Part shown: piece by piece, positions 55,186 through 64,000 of the stretch
Numbering within the stretch: position 1 is the first letter of the stretch
Layout: each line of letters opens with the position of its first letter
NCBI RefSeq assembly: GCF_003265705.1
Contig: NW_020313045.1
Span: 962,320-1,026,319 of the forward strand
Origin: Callorhinus ursinus
Taxonomy: Eukaryota; Chordata; Mammalia; Carnivora; Otariidae
Reading direction: 5' to 3'
Length of the DNA: 64,000 nucleotides
Notes under the pieces: generated by a model
Database searches by the model: none
Seen by the model: only the letters and a program-made list of their open reading frames with translations
Told to the model about the DNA's origin: nothing
Translations under genes and position numbers: made by a program

Positions 55186-56954
55186 TTTGTTTGTTTCATT
55201 TTTTTGTTCTGTGGTAAGACCACTTCACATGAGATCTACCCTCCTAGCAAAGTTGAAGTGCATGGCACAGTATCCTTAACCATGGGCAGGCTTTTCTGGA
55301 ATAAGAATGAGACAGATAAATCTCACTTTAGCTTATCTAGCCAAAAATAAATGAGCACATGCATAAGTACTGAGGTGCCCAGGTTCTTGAATCCAGGGCA
55401 GAATCTGGGGCTCTTTTCTCTTCATATGACTTTGATTTATTGTCTGACTTTCTGTGAAACAGCCCCTTCCCTTGTTCCTTTCCTCTCTTCCTTTTCTGAA
55501 CTTCCTCTCTCTGTCCGCATTCATTCCTTTTTCCCCATCGGGTTTTTTGGCCATCTACGTCGAATCAGTCACTGAACTTGGGGTAGGGAGCACAGCGGAT
55601 AAAACTGCTCCCTGCCCTGGTCACGTTCAATGCCTCCTTCCTGGTTGATTGCATGCTCGATCTCTTTCTTTCTTGCGCCTGGCCACTATCATCACATCCC
55701 ACCTGTAGGCATTCGATTTTCTCTTACAACTGACACCTCTAGAAACCTCTACATGTTCAGGAGCCTTCTCTGACGGTCAGTATTCCATAAACTGCCAACT
55801 CCACGAGAGGCCTCTCTCTGCTGAATTTATGGCTTGGCAAAGCCATTTCATAAAAAATGATTAATGATAATTAACATTTTAACTTCAGGCCATTTAATGG
55901 CACCTGACAAAGGGGTCAAGTGAAACTCATGGGTGTCATATGTCAAATGTCACCGTTATGGGATGGGGCCGAACAGTAGCTGAGAGGGAGCCGTGGAGAG
56001 CGTGTGAGGAACCAGACACTCCGAATAGCCCCCCCACCCCGGGCCGCTTCCCCTGCCCACCGTCAAAGTGCGGCCGCCTCCACCCCAGGTCTGAAGTATC
56101 TGTGCTTCAGCTCGGATATATGTTCGATACCAGACTCCCTTCTCCTCTCTGTTCAATACCCAGCGTGCTGCCCACTAAGGAAAGCCCACTGAGGTCCAGG
56201 GCTAAGAGACTTATTTTCCCAACGTCCCAAGCGGGCTCACCCTACAACTTGCTTATCACACTCTCAAGTCTCTGAGCTGGTATTCTCGCTGCCCGTTCAT
56301 CTTCCTGACCCCAGTCCAGGCTCCCCGTTGCTTCCCTCCCACACACTCCTTCCCCTCTCTTCTTGTTCTCTAAGGGTGTACAGACGACCCTTCTGCAGTG
56401 TGCCTCCTGGTTCCAACCTGTCCTCAGAAACCCCCTTTCTGAGGGCAGCCTCACCCACCGCTCTGCCCCAGCCTCACACCAACCACCACCAACAAAGAAT
56501 TTCACAGAAAGTGAGATCAGGAACCAATGCATTTCAGAACCGGAAGATTGGAGTTCTTCTGTGAAATAATGAGATGAATGACCGAGGCCTAGACAAGATG
56601 GCAGACACCATGCACTAGATCTGGTTCCCCAGGAGATGGGAGCTTGGTGTGGAGACAATAGCTGGTAATCAAAAGGAACACACTCCTAGGTGAGGGAGTA
56701 GGTCAGCTCCCAAGAAGAAAAGTGTGTGGTAGCGACACAAAGTTTTGATCAGGGAGTAACACCATACGCCCAGGTTCCGTCTTTGGGGAGTGGCTCTTTG
56801 TTGAGAGGATTGGGACCTCTCAGTGGACACGTGGGACTGTGGTCTGTGTCGTGATCCCAGCAGGAATGCGAATGGCAAGCTGAGGCTGTTTGACATTTCC
56901 CAGGAAGATTGGTGGTAGTGGAAGAAGTTAATATAGTCACAGTCCACATTTATG
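55186..56954. other. Unique sequence with possible L2 scrap, no gene seen
   Basis: A pyrimidine-rich stretch at 55640-55830 could be a diverged L2 piece. Frames of 111 codons (55940-56275) and 138 codons (56242-56658) are on opposite strands, overlap others and show no domain. Confidence 0.4.
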
Positions 56955-57140
56955 GAACACGCATGCCAGCTGCTGAGCTAAACACTTAACATTCATCAAC
57001 CGACTTTGTCCTCACCATCACCCGACCAGTTAAGTTCTAGTTTTATCCCATTTTTTAGGTGAAGAAGCTGAGGCTCGGGGAGCTCAAGGCACTTCTGTAC
57101 CATCACCTGGGTATGAAGTGGTGGCACAGCGAGGGAAGGG
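56955..57140 (-). repeat. MIR SINE, reverse
   Basis: The order 'atgccagctgctgagctaaa', 'ttgtcctcaccatcacccga' and 'gtgaagaagctgaggctcgg' is a reverse MIR. Confidence 0.7.
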
Positions 57141-57397
57141 TAGAAATAAAGAGTAGATAGTAATACCATGTTTCTTTTCAAACACATTTATTTAAAAACA
57201 GAAAAGTGAGTCTATTTAGAGAAGACTACCAATTAAATACAGTACAAGTTCAGATATGGCCTGAATCTTGCAGGTAAAATGAAGACTAGCAGAGGCAGGT
57301 AAGCTCTGAAATGAACAAAACAGGCTCCAGTAAATGGTGCTGGTGGGGAATATATTTGAGGAGCCAGAAGGCAGAATGAGGAATTTTCCAATGTACC
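57141..57397. other. Unique sequence, no gene seen
   Basis: This short stretch lies before the long A tract. No SINE or LINE body is visible in it. Confidence 0.4.

Positions 57398-57426
<29 letters not shown>
57398..57426. repeat. Pure A29 tract without a recognisable retroelement
   Basis: Twenty-nine uninterrupted A bases are flanked by 'caatgtacc' and 'tccccgctg'. No SINE or LINE body lies next to it on either side and no target duplication is visible. Confidence 0.9.
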
Positions 57427-57430
<4 letters not shown>

Positions 57431-57964
57431 CGCTGTTAGGCCCAGTAACAGTCCCGCGGTCCGCAGCTTTCTGACCTTGCCTCGAATGTCAATGTCAATA
57501 GCTGTTGTCACCAGTCAATGGGCCTCCCTTTTGGTACTTAGAGATTCTCTTTATGCACTTAAAAGGCATCATTAGTACCAAGTGCCTATTAAAGCAGTCT
57601 TGCTGTTCAAAATGATTTTCTGAAGCAAATGCAGAGGAAACGTGTTGAGGGTTGAAGTCATTAGCTGTGACCACAGAAGGACTGACCGTCGGCAATGGTG
57701 CCATTAATCTTGATAAGGGGAAGTGTGAGCAATTCATAAAATCCACTTGGTGAGGTTTCTCCCTAAATGGACACCCGAGTGAATGACCCCATGTCTTTGC
57801 TCTTGGTAAGAGGGACACGCGTGAGCCGTGACACAGACATGGCATGATGAGGGAGGCAGGAGGGGCTGCCGGGGGTGTGGACACAGCAGTGACTCCAGGC
57901 TGAGTGGGGAGGCGGGGGGTGCTGGGGGACGGTGGTGGACGAGGTTGCAGCCTGCTTTTGAGAT
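57427..57964. other. Unique sequence, no gene seen
   Basis: A 129-codon minus-strand frame at 57495-57884 has no recognisable domain. Confidence 0.4.
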
Positions 57965-58195
57965 AATGCTTCCCGGGGACCAGGCACAGCTCTAACGCTT
58001 ACCTGGCAACTACTTAATCCTCATCACCGTCCGGTGAGGCGGCCACTGTTCTCACTCCCATTTTAGCATTGGGGGAACCGAGAGCCAGGCAGGTGATCAC
58101 CTGCTTATCTGACACAGCTAGTAAATGGCAGAGCTGGGATTCGAACCCGGGCAGTCTGGTTTCAGACTGTGCTCTTACCACTTTGCTAATACACT
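57965..58195 (-). repeat. MIR SINE, nearly full length, reverse
   Basis: The order 'gaccaggcacagctctaacg', 'cccattttagcattggggga', 'gacacagctagtaaatggca', 'gagctgggattcgaacccgg' and 'gactgtgctcttaccacttt' is a nearly complete reverse MIR and one of the best here. Confidence 0.9.
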
Positions 58196-58227
58196 ATGAT
58201 CTTAGATGAGATGCTCTCAGCCCCTGA

Positions 58228-58420
58228 GAGCTTGGGGGAGAGCATGGACTTTGAGGTCACCCAGACCTAGATTCGAACACAATTCTGCCACTTCCTCCGT
58301 ATCAGGCCTTGAACGAGGGACTTGGCTTACTTAAGACTTAGTCTTCATTTATGGAGTGAAGAGTTGTTATGCAATTATATGGAGTGTCAGGCATGTAACA
58401 ATGCTTTGAATACATATGGC
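58228..58420 (+). repeat. MIR SINE, plus
   Basis: The order 'agagcatggactttgaggtc', 'cctagattcgaacacaattc' and 'tgccacttcctccgtatcag' is a plus MIR. With the previous entry it makes a head-to-head MIR pair. Confidence 0.75.
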
Positions 58421-58620
58421 ATTGCCCTTTTCTTCGCCATCAAGGCTACCAGTGCTCATTGCCAGGTCAAGACGTGGATGGGGGGTGTGGATGGACAGCA
58501 GGATGCCTGCCTCAGCCAGAACCTCAGTGGCCAGGGGACAGCCCAGACTGTTGACCAGAGAGCGAGCAGCCTCCTCCCAGTCACCTGATTCCTAACTGGC
58601 TTGTCCATCTTGGTTTCTGC
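58421..58620. other. Unique sequence, no gene seen
   Basis: This is short unique sequence without a supported feature. Confidence 0.4.
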
Positions 58621-58625
58621 CTTAG

Positions 58626-58852
58626 ATTCTGTTATGGACTAAATGTTCGTTCCCTCCAGAACTCACATAATGACATCCTCGGCCCCAGTAAGAAAGCAGA
58701 GCTATCTGCATGCCAGGAAGAGAGCTCTCACCAGAACTGAATCAGCCAGACCTTGATCTTGGACTTTCCAGCCTCCAGAACTGTGAAAAATAAATGTCCG
58801 ATATTTAAGGAATCTGGTCTATGGTATTTTGTTATGGCAGCCCAAGCTGACG
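58626..58852 (+). mobile_element. MaLR-type solo LTR, internally deleted
   Basis: The order 'tgttatggactaaatgttcg', 'gccaggaagagagctctcac', 'accttgatcttggactttcc', 'agcctccagaactgtgaaaa' and 'tggtattttgttatggcagc' with 'ccaagctgacgaagaca' is a MaLR LTR in plus orientation. The usual middle (a few tens to about 100 bases) is missing between about 58685 and 58700. Confidence 0.85.
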
Positions 58853-59753
58853 AAGACAGAACCCCAGGTGCTCACATTGGGTGGGAGAGTAAAGTCTGAA
58901 AGTGCATTTAAAACTGTACCTTCGCTGAGGATTCCAATTCCGGTAAAGGTGGCTGTAAGTTCTTTGCTACCCTTTCGGTTGAGTGGTAGAGTTAATTTCC
59001 CCTCCTCCTGACTCTGAACAAGCTTCAGTGACTTGCTTGACCAATAGAATACAGTGGAAGGGACCTCTGGGACTTCCGAGGATAGGTCATAAGAGACCTT
59101 GAGACTTCCACCTAGACCTTTTGGAATACTTGCTCCTGGAGCCTCGCTGCCATGATGTGAGGCCCCTCAAGTAGCCCTTAGAGACCATAGAAACCTCCGC
59201 GGAGGTGGAGCCCCAGGTCCTCCTTGGAGCTCCGGTCGAGCTGCCTCTTCTAATACCGCATGGATCAGAAGCAAACCATTCTCACTGAACCCTGCCCAAG
59301 AGACAGATCCACCAGCAAAATCAATGACTGCTGTTGTTTTGGATTTTATTGACCTGGGGGTATAGTCCAGGTATTGGTATGAAAATATGAAACAAAAGAG
59401 AAGACCTCTCTGGCTTATTTTATGAACTACCAAGGTTGAGAACTATTGCTCTGGACTCATCATTATCATTGTTGGCATCATCGTTCTAGGGCAGGTTCTC
59501 TAAGACTTTAAATAAAGCTAAGTTGGAATTTGGGGACAGTCCCAGGCAGCGAGGGAAGACATCAGTCTCTGAGATCTCCTAAGTAATAGTCACCCTTTAC
59601 ATGAACACAGATTAATTCCCCAAAGAGTAGAATGTAAACCACCAGGGTACCATCAATGCTGGTCACAGCATTAAATAACACTGGATCTCAGAGGGACCCA
59701 AACTATCCGCTTTTCAACTTTCTTTCAATCCTCTGATTACACAAAGATAACAG

Positions 59754-59755
<2 letters not shown>
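58853..59755. repeat. Possible old LTR-like sequence then unique DNA
   Basis: The order 'agtgacttgcttgaccaata', 'gaatacttgctcctggagcc' and 'tcgctgccatgatgtgaggc' (59030-59165) follows a recurring LTR-like consensus. The remainder is unassigned. No gene is seen. Confidence 0.4.
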
Positions 59756-59800
<45 letters not shown>

Positions 59801-59823
59801 AATAGGCTATCTAACTATCTATC

Positions 59824-59870
<47 letters not shown>
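59756..59870. repeat. Compound (TA)n-(AC)n-(AT)n microsatellite
   Basis: A TA run at 59756-59796, CTAT-like units at 59811-59829, an AC run at about 59831-59859 and an AT run at 59860-59870 make one compound, likely hypervariable tract. It could extrude a cruciform. Confidence 0.95.
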
Positions 59871-59874
59871 CTGC

Positions 59875-60690
59875 CCCTGGTTCCTGGCACAGAGCTCTTA
59901 AAACCCATGCAATTTCCTAAGTGATAAGAACACTAGGAATAGCTTTTGTTTTAATATTTAGTCTTTGACCTCAGTTCCTGACACAGAATTCTTAAATTCC
60001 TTGGAATTTCCTGGGTCTTTTATTCTAATGAGGTGATTCTTGGTGGGCTCCTGGATGGGGACTGGTCATAATTAGAAGCTTGGAATTTTCAGCCATACCT
60101 CCCAATCTCCAGAGACCGGAGAGGGGCTAAAATTGGTGGTAATTATCTATCATGCCAATGTGATGAAGCTTCCATTAACAGCCCCAAAGTATGAGGTTTG
60201 GAGAGCTTCTGGGCAGGTGAACACATTTGGATACAGGTAGGGTGACACGCCCTACCACCATGGAGACAGAAGCTCCTGTGCTCTGGACCCTCCCAGCTCT
60301 CACCTCATTACCTTTTCATCTGGCTGTTCATCTGTCTTCTTTGTCATATCCTTTAATAAACTGGTAAACATAAGTGTTTCTATGAGTTCTGTGAGCTGGT
60401 CTAGCAGATCAGCTGAACCTGAGGATGGGTTTGTGGGAACCTCCGATTTGTAGGTTAGTCGTCAGATGTTGTGGGTAACTCTGGGGACCTACTACTTGTG
60501 ACTGGCATCTGAAATGAGGGCGGTCTTGTGGGACTGAGCCCTTAACCTGTAGCACCTGACGCTATCTTGAGGTAGATGGACAGGGTCAGAATTGAGTTAA
60601 ACTGTGGGACACCCAGCTGGTGTCACAGAATATTGCTTGGTGTGGAGAAACCTCACATACAACTGGTGACCAGAAGTGTCAGAAGTAAAG
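59875..60690 (+). mobile_element. Old LTR-like repeat, about 0.8 kb
   Basis: The order 'ttagtctttgacctcagttc', 'ctgacacagaattcttaaat', 'ttctaatgaggtgattcttg', 'tatcctttaataaactggta', 'tgtgggaacctccgatttgt', 'cttgtgggactgagccctta' and 'ggacacccagctggtgtcac' is a very common mammalian repeat consensus, nearly full length. It has a polyadenylation-like 'aataaa' at 60355-60360. Its family name is not secure. Confidence 0.7.
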
Positions 60691-61539
60691 AGAGTGTGGG
60701 GGTGCTGAGGGAGTAAAAGAGAAACCATGAAGGAGCCACATGGTTTATGATGATCCCAACTTACCAGGAGAAGGCTGAGTCTCAGAGACATTTGGTCACT
60801 TGTCCAAGGACTCAGGTCACCATTTCTCACCCATCTCCAACTTAACATTGAATGAAGAAAATCACACCAATAGAGGGGTCCTCTGCCATGTAAATGGTAG
60901 ATGGGTACAGACAGGGAGAAGAGCAGAGGACGCATAGAAGGTAGAAGAAAGAATGGGTCATGGAGGAGAGCAAAACTCGTTGGTTTAGGAGACACATTTC
61001 AGAAGTTACGTGAGGAAGGAAACTGGTTCAAAAAAGGAAGAACTTTCTAGTGCCAAGGCTGCAAGTGGCTATGTCAGAAAACAGCAAGAGGCCTACCGCC
61101 TCTGTTAGTTCTTTTATTTGCTTAAGATACAGTCTTTCCTCCTTGGTGTTGGCTTTCCCCAAATATGTAGGGATTCTTGACTACATGTTCATGTTTGGGG
61201 ACAGAATTCTCTTACAAGCTGAGGTACAAGTGACTCTTAGATGCTTCCTGAAATCCCAGTGTCTTCAGACAGCTGGGAGAGGTGACTTATTCTCCTAAAT
61301 GGCCTCCTCCCCCTCCAATCACTACGAGCCTTGAGCTTTGCGATGGTGTCAGCCTGGGGGACGGGGGTGCTGTGGGTGGGAACTGAACCAGATGAAGAGA
61401 TTGAATGTGAATATAGATTAAATCCGGGAGGAAATGTTTGCACTTGTTATTGGGATGTGATTTACTTTTGGGCCAGCAGCAGGTAGTTTAAGCCCTCATG
61501 CTGAGCTTAAGGCTTGGCCACTGGAGGTTCAGCCACTGC
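60691..61539. other. Unique sequence, no gene seen
   Basis: A 132-codon minus-strand frame at 60597-60995 lies partly in the preceding repeat and has no domain. No other feature is seen. Confidence 0.4.
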
Positions 61540-61680
61540 AACTCAGGTTAGAGAGCCATCAGACCACATAGGGTGCTTGTTACAAAGGCAGATCTCTCGG
61601 TGTGATTCTTCAGGTGTGCGCTGATTCTCCTGCTAGAGATCCATGGGCTACATTTTGCCAAACACTGAGCTGGTGTGTCC
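61540..61680 (+). repeat. MER5-type hAT relic
   Basis: The order 'gggtgcttgttacaaaggca' and 'gatctctcggtgtgattctt' with 'aaacactgagctgg' resembles a plus-oriented MER5-type element, diverged. Confidence 0.45.
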
Positions 61681-61893
61681 CAGGGCAATGTGGACAGGGG
61701 GAAACGTGAGGGATGCTCTCAGCCAGAATATGGGGGTATGCCCAGGAGGCACCAGGACTCCTTTCCATCGGGCATTCCCGAGAAGGAAGGAGGTCAGCCT
61801 GGAGTTCCAGTGGCATGAGATCACAGACTCAAAGACATTTAGAGTCACAGAAACATAGGCTCTTATTCATAATGGAATAAAGACTCTTGAAAT
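61681..61893. other. Unique sequence, no gene seen
   Basis: Open frames of 66-71 codons lie on both strands and overlap. None has a domain. Confidence 0.4.
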
Positions 61894-62015
61894 AATAGAA
61901 TGCAGGGCTCAGTTGGGAGAGCATGGGACTCTTGATCTCAGGATCATGAGTTCGAGCCCCACACGGGGCATGGAGCCTACTTTAAAAAATAAAATAATAA
62001 AAAAAAAATAGAATG
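61894..62015 (+). mobile_element. Short Can-SINE, close to its tRNA-Lys ancestor
   Basis: The body (about 61903-62006) has 'agggctcagttgggagagca', 'tgggactcttgatctcagga', 'tcatgagttcgagccccaca' and an A/T tail. The B box-like GTTCGAGCC and a CTT in the anticodon-loop position show descent from tRNA-Lys. The 5' acceptor arm is truncated. The 9-base target duplication 'aatagaatg' is at 61894-61902 and 62007-62015. Confidence 0.93.
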
Positions 62016-62021
62016 TATTAG

Positions 62022-62262
62022 CAGTAGAGCTTAGCAGTTAAGAATAAGTCTTATTCGGAGTTTGACTTTGCTTCATTAGCTGAATAACTGACACGGAGTT
62101 ACTTCATCTCTTTGAGCTTCTTTCCTCATTCATTGGATGGACATATCCAGAAGTATAATATAATGCTCTCCAGCACTGTTGTGACATATAAATGAGTGAG
62201 AGCGTTCAAAGGACATGGCACTGAGTCTGACACAGGGTAAGGGATCCAGATGCTCTTATTAT
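62022..62262 (+). repeat. MIR SINE, nearly full length
   Basis: The order 'tagagcttagcagttaagaa', 'gaataactgacacggagtta', 'cttcatctctttgagcttct' and 'gcactgttgtgacatataaa' is a plus MIR from head to right side. Confidence 0.75.
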
Positions 62263-62844
62263 CATTAGCAAGGTCAGAGGATCTTAGAACCAAAAGTGAT
62301 CATAGAGATTATTGAGTGAGCCTGGTGGCCATGTAAGTGACTCCCAGTGGAGAGGGATCAATAAAGGAAGAAGACTCCCTTGGTTCAGCCTCTCCTCTCA
62401 ACCTAACGTCCTCCTGGGGTGCTCCCCAGCCGAGGGATGGGGCACTGTGGCCATCAAGGAAGTTTGGAGGGCCAGCTCCTTGAGACTGTTCGAACCGGGG
62501 AATGTCATCTTTCTTTGTTTCCTGATCCCCCCTTTGCAGAGCTCACATGCCAGGTGTCCGTGGGCACCAGCAGGCTCAGCCGGGGAGAGGGGGCTGTGTC
62601 CTCCCTCCCCCTGCTCTGGTGTTTAATCAAAACAGTATTCAAAATATGATTCTGGGAGATTATATTGGGAGATTTGCAGGAGGCTGTCAGTGGGGGCAGA
62701 GATGGTGGGAACAGATTGCCACTGGGGGCCCGAGGCTGGGATAATCGCAGGCTCAGACGTACCTTTCTCAGGCCTTCACCCTTATTCCTGGAGCTCCCCA
62801 CCAGTGCTGGAGCAGACACCGCACCAGGATGGAGCACCAGCTCC
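62263..62844. other. GC-rich unique sequence, no gene seen
   Basis: Open frames on both strands (62312-62626, 62505-62900) overlap and lack domains. The base composition is GC-rich, so long frames are expected by chance. Confidence 0.4.
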
Positions 62845-62935
62845 TCTTGGTATCTTACAGCTGGGGAAACTGAGAGGGGAAAGGGCGTGTCCACAGCCAC
62901 AGCAAAGTAGCCATGGCACTGAGATGCTCCAGATC
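62845..62935 (-). repeat. MIR-like fragment, reverse
   Basis: The order 'ttacagctggggaaactgag', 'aggggaaagggcgtgtccac' and 'agccacagcaaagtagccat' is a reverse MIR core. Confidence 0.6.
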
Positions 62936-63689
62936 TTTTCTGAGATTCCAGCCACTCTTTTCTGCCCTTCTTATACCCACTGTCTGCCGCCAGGCTCTAG
63001 GCCTAGATCCTGGGACAACCCTGGGCTGCAGCCTCCTGCTCGGGGTTGGGAGAGGTGGGGAGCAGGTAGGCCTCATAGACAGGGGCTGGGAAGACGACTT
63101 CCTGAGGTCCTGGGTGGGGAGGCAGGCAGATCCAAGCGGGCCTCCTTTCCCAGGACTCACTGTTCTCTAAAAGGCTGGACGGCTGGTCACAGAGTACAGG
63201 TCAAAGCTCTCTTGTCCACCAGGATCAGCCACATGACCTGGGGCTTAGGTGCATCTCTGCTCTCTGGCCTTCAGTGTCTGTCTCCAGATGCTGACGCAGT
63301 GTGGTGTTAAGGGTCCCTCTCCCTTCCACAAAATGGCTAGCTGGAGCCCCACTCCCAGCCGGGGGCTCTCTGAAAGCGCTTCTGCGGACTCCACAGCCTC
63401 AGGAGGGGTCTACCTGGCTCCCCAGGAGGGGGTGGGGTCGAGAGCGCCTTGAAAGAAACCTCCAGCTAATGCTCTTTATTACAAGCGTTAATCCCGCAAA
63501 GCCGACTGGAAATAATGTTTATCTTTTCGCAGTTTAATTTCCCGGACCCTAAGCCGCGGGTCAGTGAGGGCGACTGGAGGTCCCCGGGGAGTTGGGGGGT
63601 AGGAGCAGCTGTTGCCCAGAAGCAAAGAGGAAAGCAGGGAAGGGATCACCCAGGGGAAGCGAAGGAAAGGAGCATGAACCGGAGCTGGG
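62936..63689. other. GC-rich unique sequence, no gene supported
   Basis: The longest plus frame of the window (206 codons, 62690-63310) runs through the MIR-like fragment to its left and into this region. It has no domain, and the repeat overlap argues against a gene. Confidence 0.4.
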
Positions 63690-63805
63690 GTCCCTCTCCA
63701 CCACGGATCCCAGTGTGACCTTGAGCCAGTCCCCTGCCCTTCCGTTTGGTCTCAGTTTGCTCATCTGAGGAAGAGGTTTGTATTTTGTAATTCGTGATCT
63801 CTAAA
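63690..63805 (+). repeat. MIR SINE fragment
   Basis: The order 'cagtgtgaccttgagccagt', 'tggtctcagtttgctcatct' and 'gaggaagaggtttg' is a plus MIR core. Confidence 0.65.
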
Positions 63806-64000
63806 GCCCCTGCCGACCCCCATCATTCTATTAAAAAAGAAGACAGCATGGGGCTGGGAGGTGGCTTGCCACCTGTTCCCCACTGTTTTTCCAACTGCTC
63901 TTTCTCCGCAGCCTCCAAGGGGGTCTTACAATCTCTTCCGAGGAGGCGAAGACTCGGGCCCTTCCTGCCCCAGACGTCACTGCCAGGCCCTGGTTTGGAA
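63806..64000. other. Unique sequence to the window edge
   Basis: No feature is visible. A gene exon could begin beyond the edge. Confidence 0.35.

Noticed and set aside
61903..61985. tRNA-Lys-like sequence
   Set aside because: The acceptor arm is truncated and the copy has a SINE tail and target duplication, so it is a SINE and not a functional tRNA gene.
62690..63310. 206-codon plus-strand open frame, the longest in the window
   Set aside because: It runs through a MIR fragment, lies in GC-rich DNA where stops are rare, overlaps other frames and shows no domain.

Overview
This is nuclear DNA from a mammal, and I support no protein-coding exon, rRNA gene, functional tRNA gene, CRISPR array or bacterial-type operon in it. 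The organism is a carnivoran. Twelve tRNA-derived Can-SINEs carry the diagnostic head (GGGCGCCTGGGTGGCTCAG or its complement), most of them bounded by visible target-site duplications. Their central region reads as the caniform/arctoid type. I see no copy of the young dog type (SINEC_Cf) or the cat type, so I infer a bear, seal, mustelid or close relative rather than a dog or cat.

The window reads as an intergenic or intronic, gene-desert-like interval. From left to right: 0-11 kb is repeat-rich (Can-SINEs, MIR, an L1 3' end, a MER5-type hAT fragment, and two MaLR LTRs, one split by a roughly 0.7 kb insertion). The span 11.3-18.8 kb holds three repeat-poor, AT-rich blocks (about 11.3-12.1, 14.8-15.3 and 18.15-18.8 kb) that look like conserved non-coding enhancers, separated by old repeats. 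The span 19-31 kb is repeat mosaic, including a 1.2 kb L2 fragment at 22.7-24.0 kb.

The most interesting part is 32-36 kb. It has an enhancer-like block, a diverged direct duplication of about 90 bp, a compact CpG island with a GCC repeat at 33.2-33.55 kb (the only strong promoter candidate), another homeodomain-motif-rich block with a nested inverted repeat, a 120-nt pure pyrimidine tract, and a further enhancer-like block.

The span 36-47 kb is mostly unique sequence and old repeats, including an antisense L1 of about 1.4 kb carrying two Can-SINE insertions. An octamer-containing enhancer-like block lies at 47.5 kb. From 48.6 to 60.7 kb there is a run of old LTR-like and L1 fragments, a TA/CA compound microsatellite and an orphan A29 tract. 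The right end is GC-richer unique sequence with MIRs.

No genes act together here. If the window has a function it is probably regulatory: several enhancer candidates around one CpG-island promoter of an unknown transcript. Repeat names rest on remembered consensus sequences, and conservation is inferred from sequence texture because no alignment could be run.
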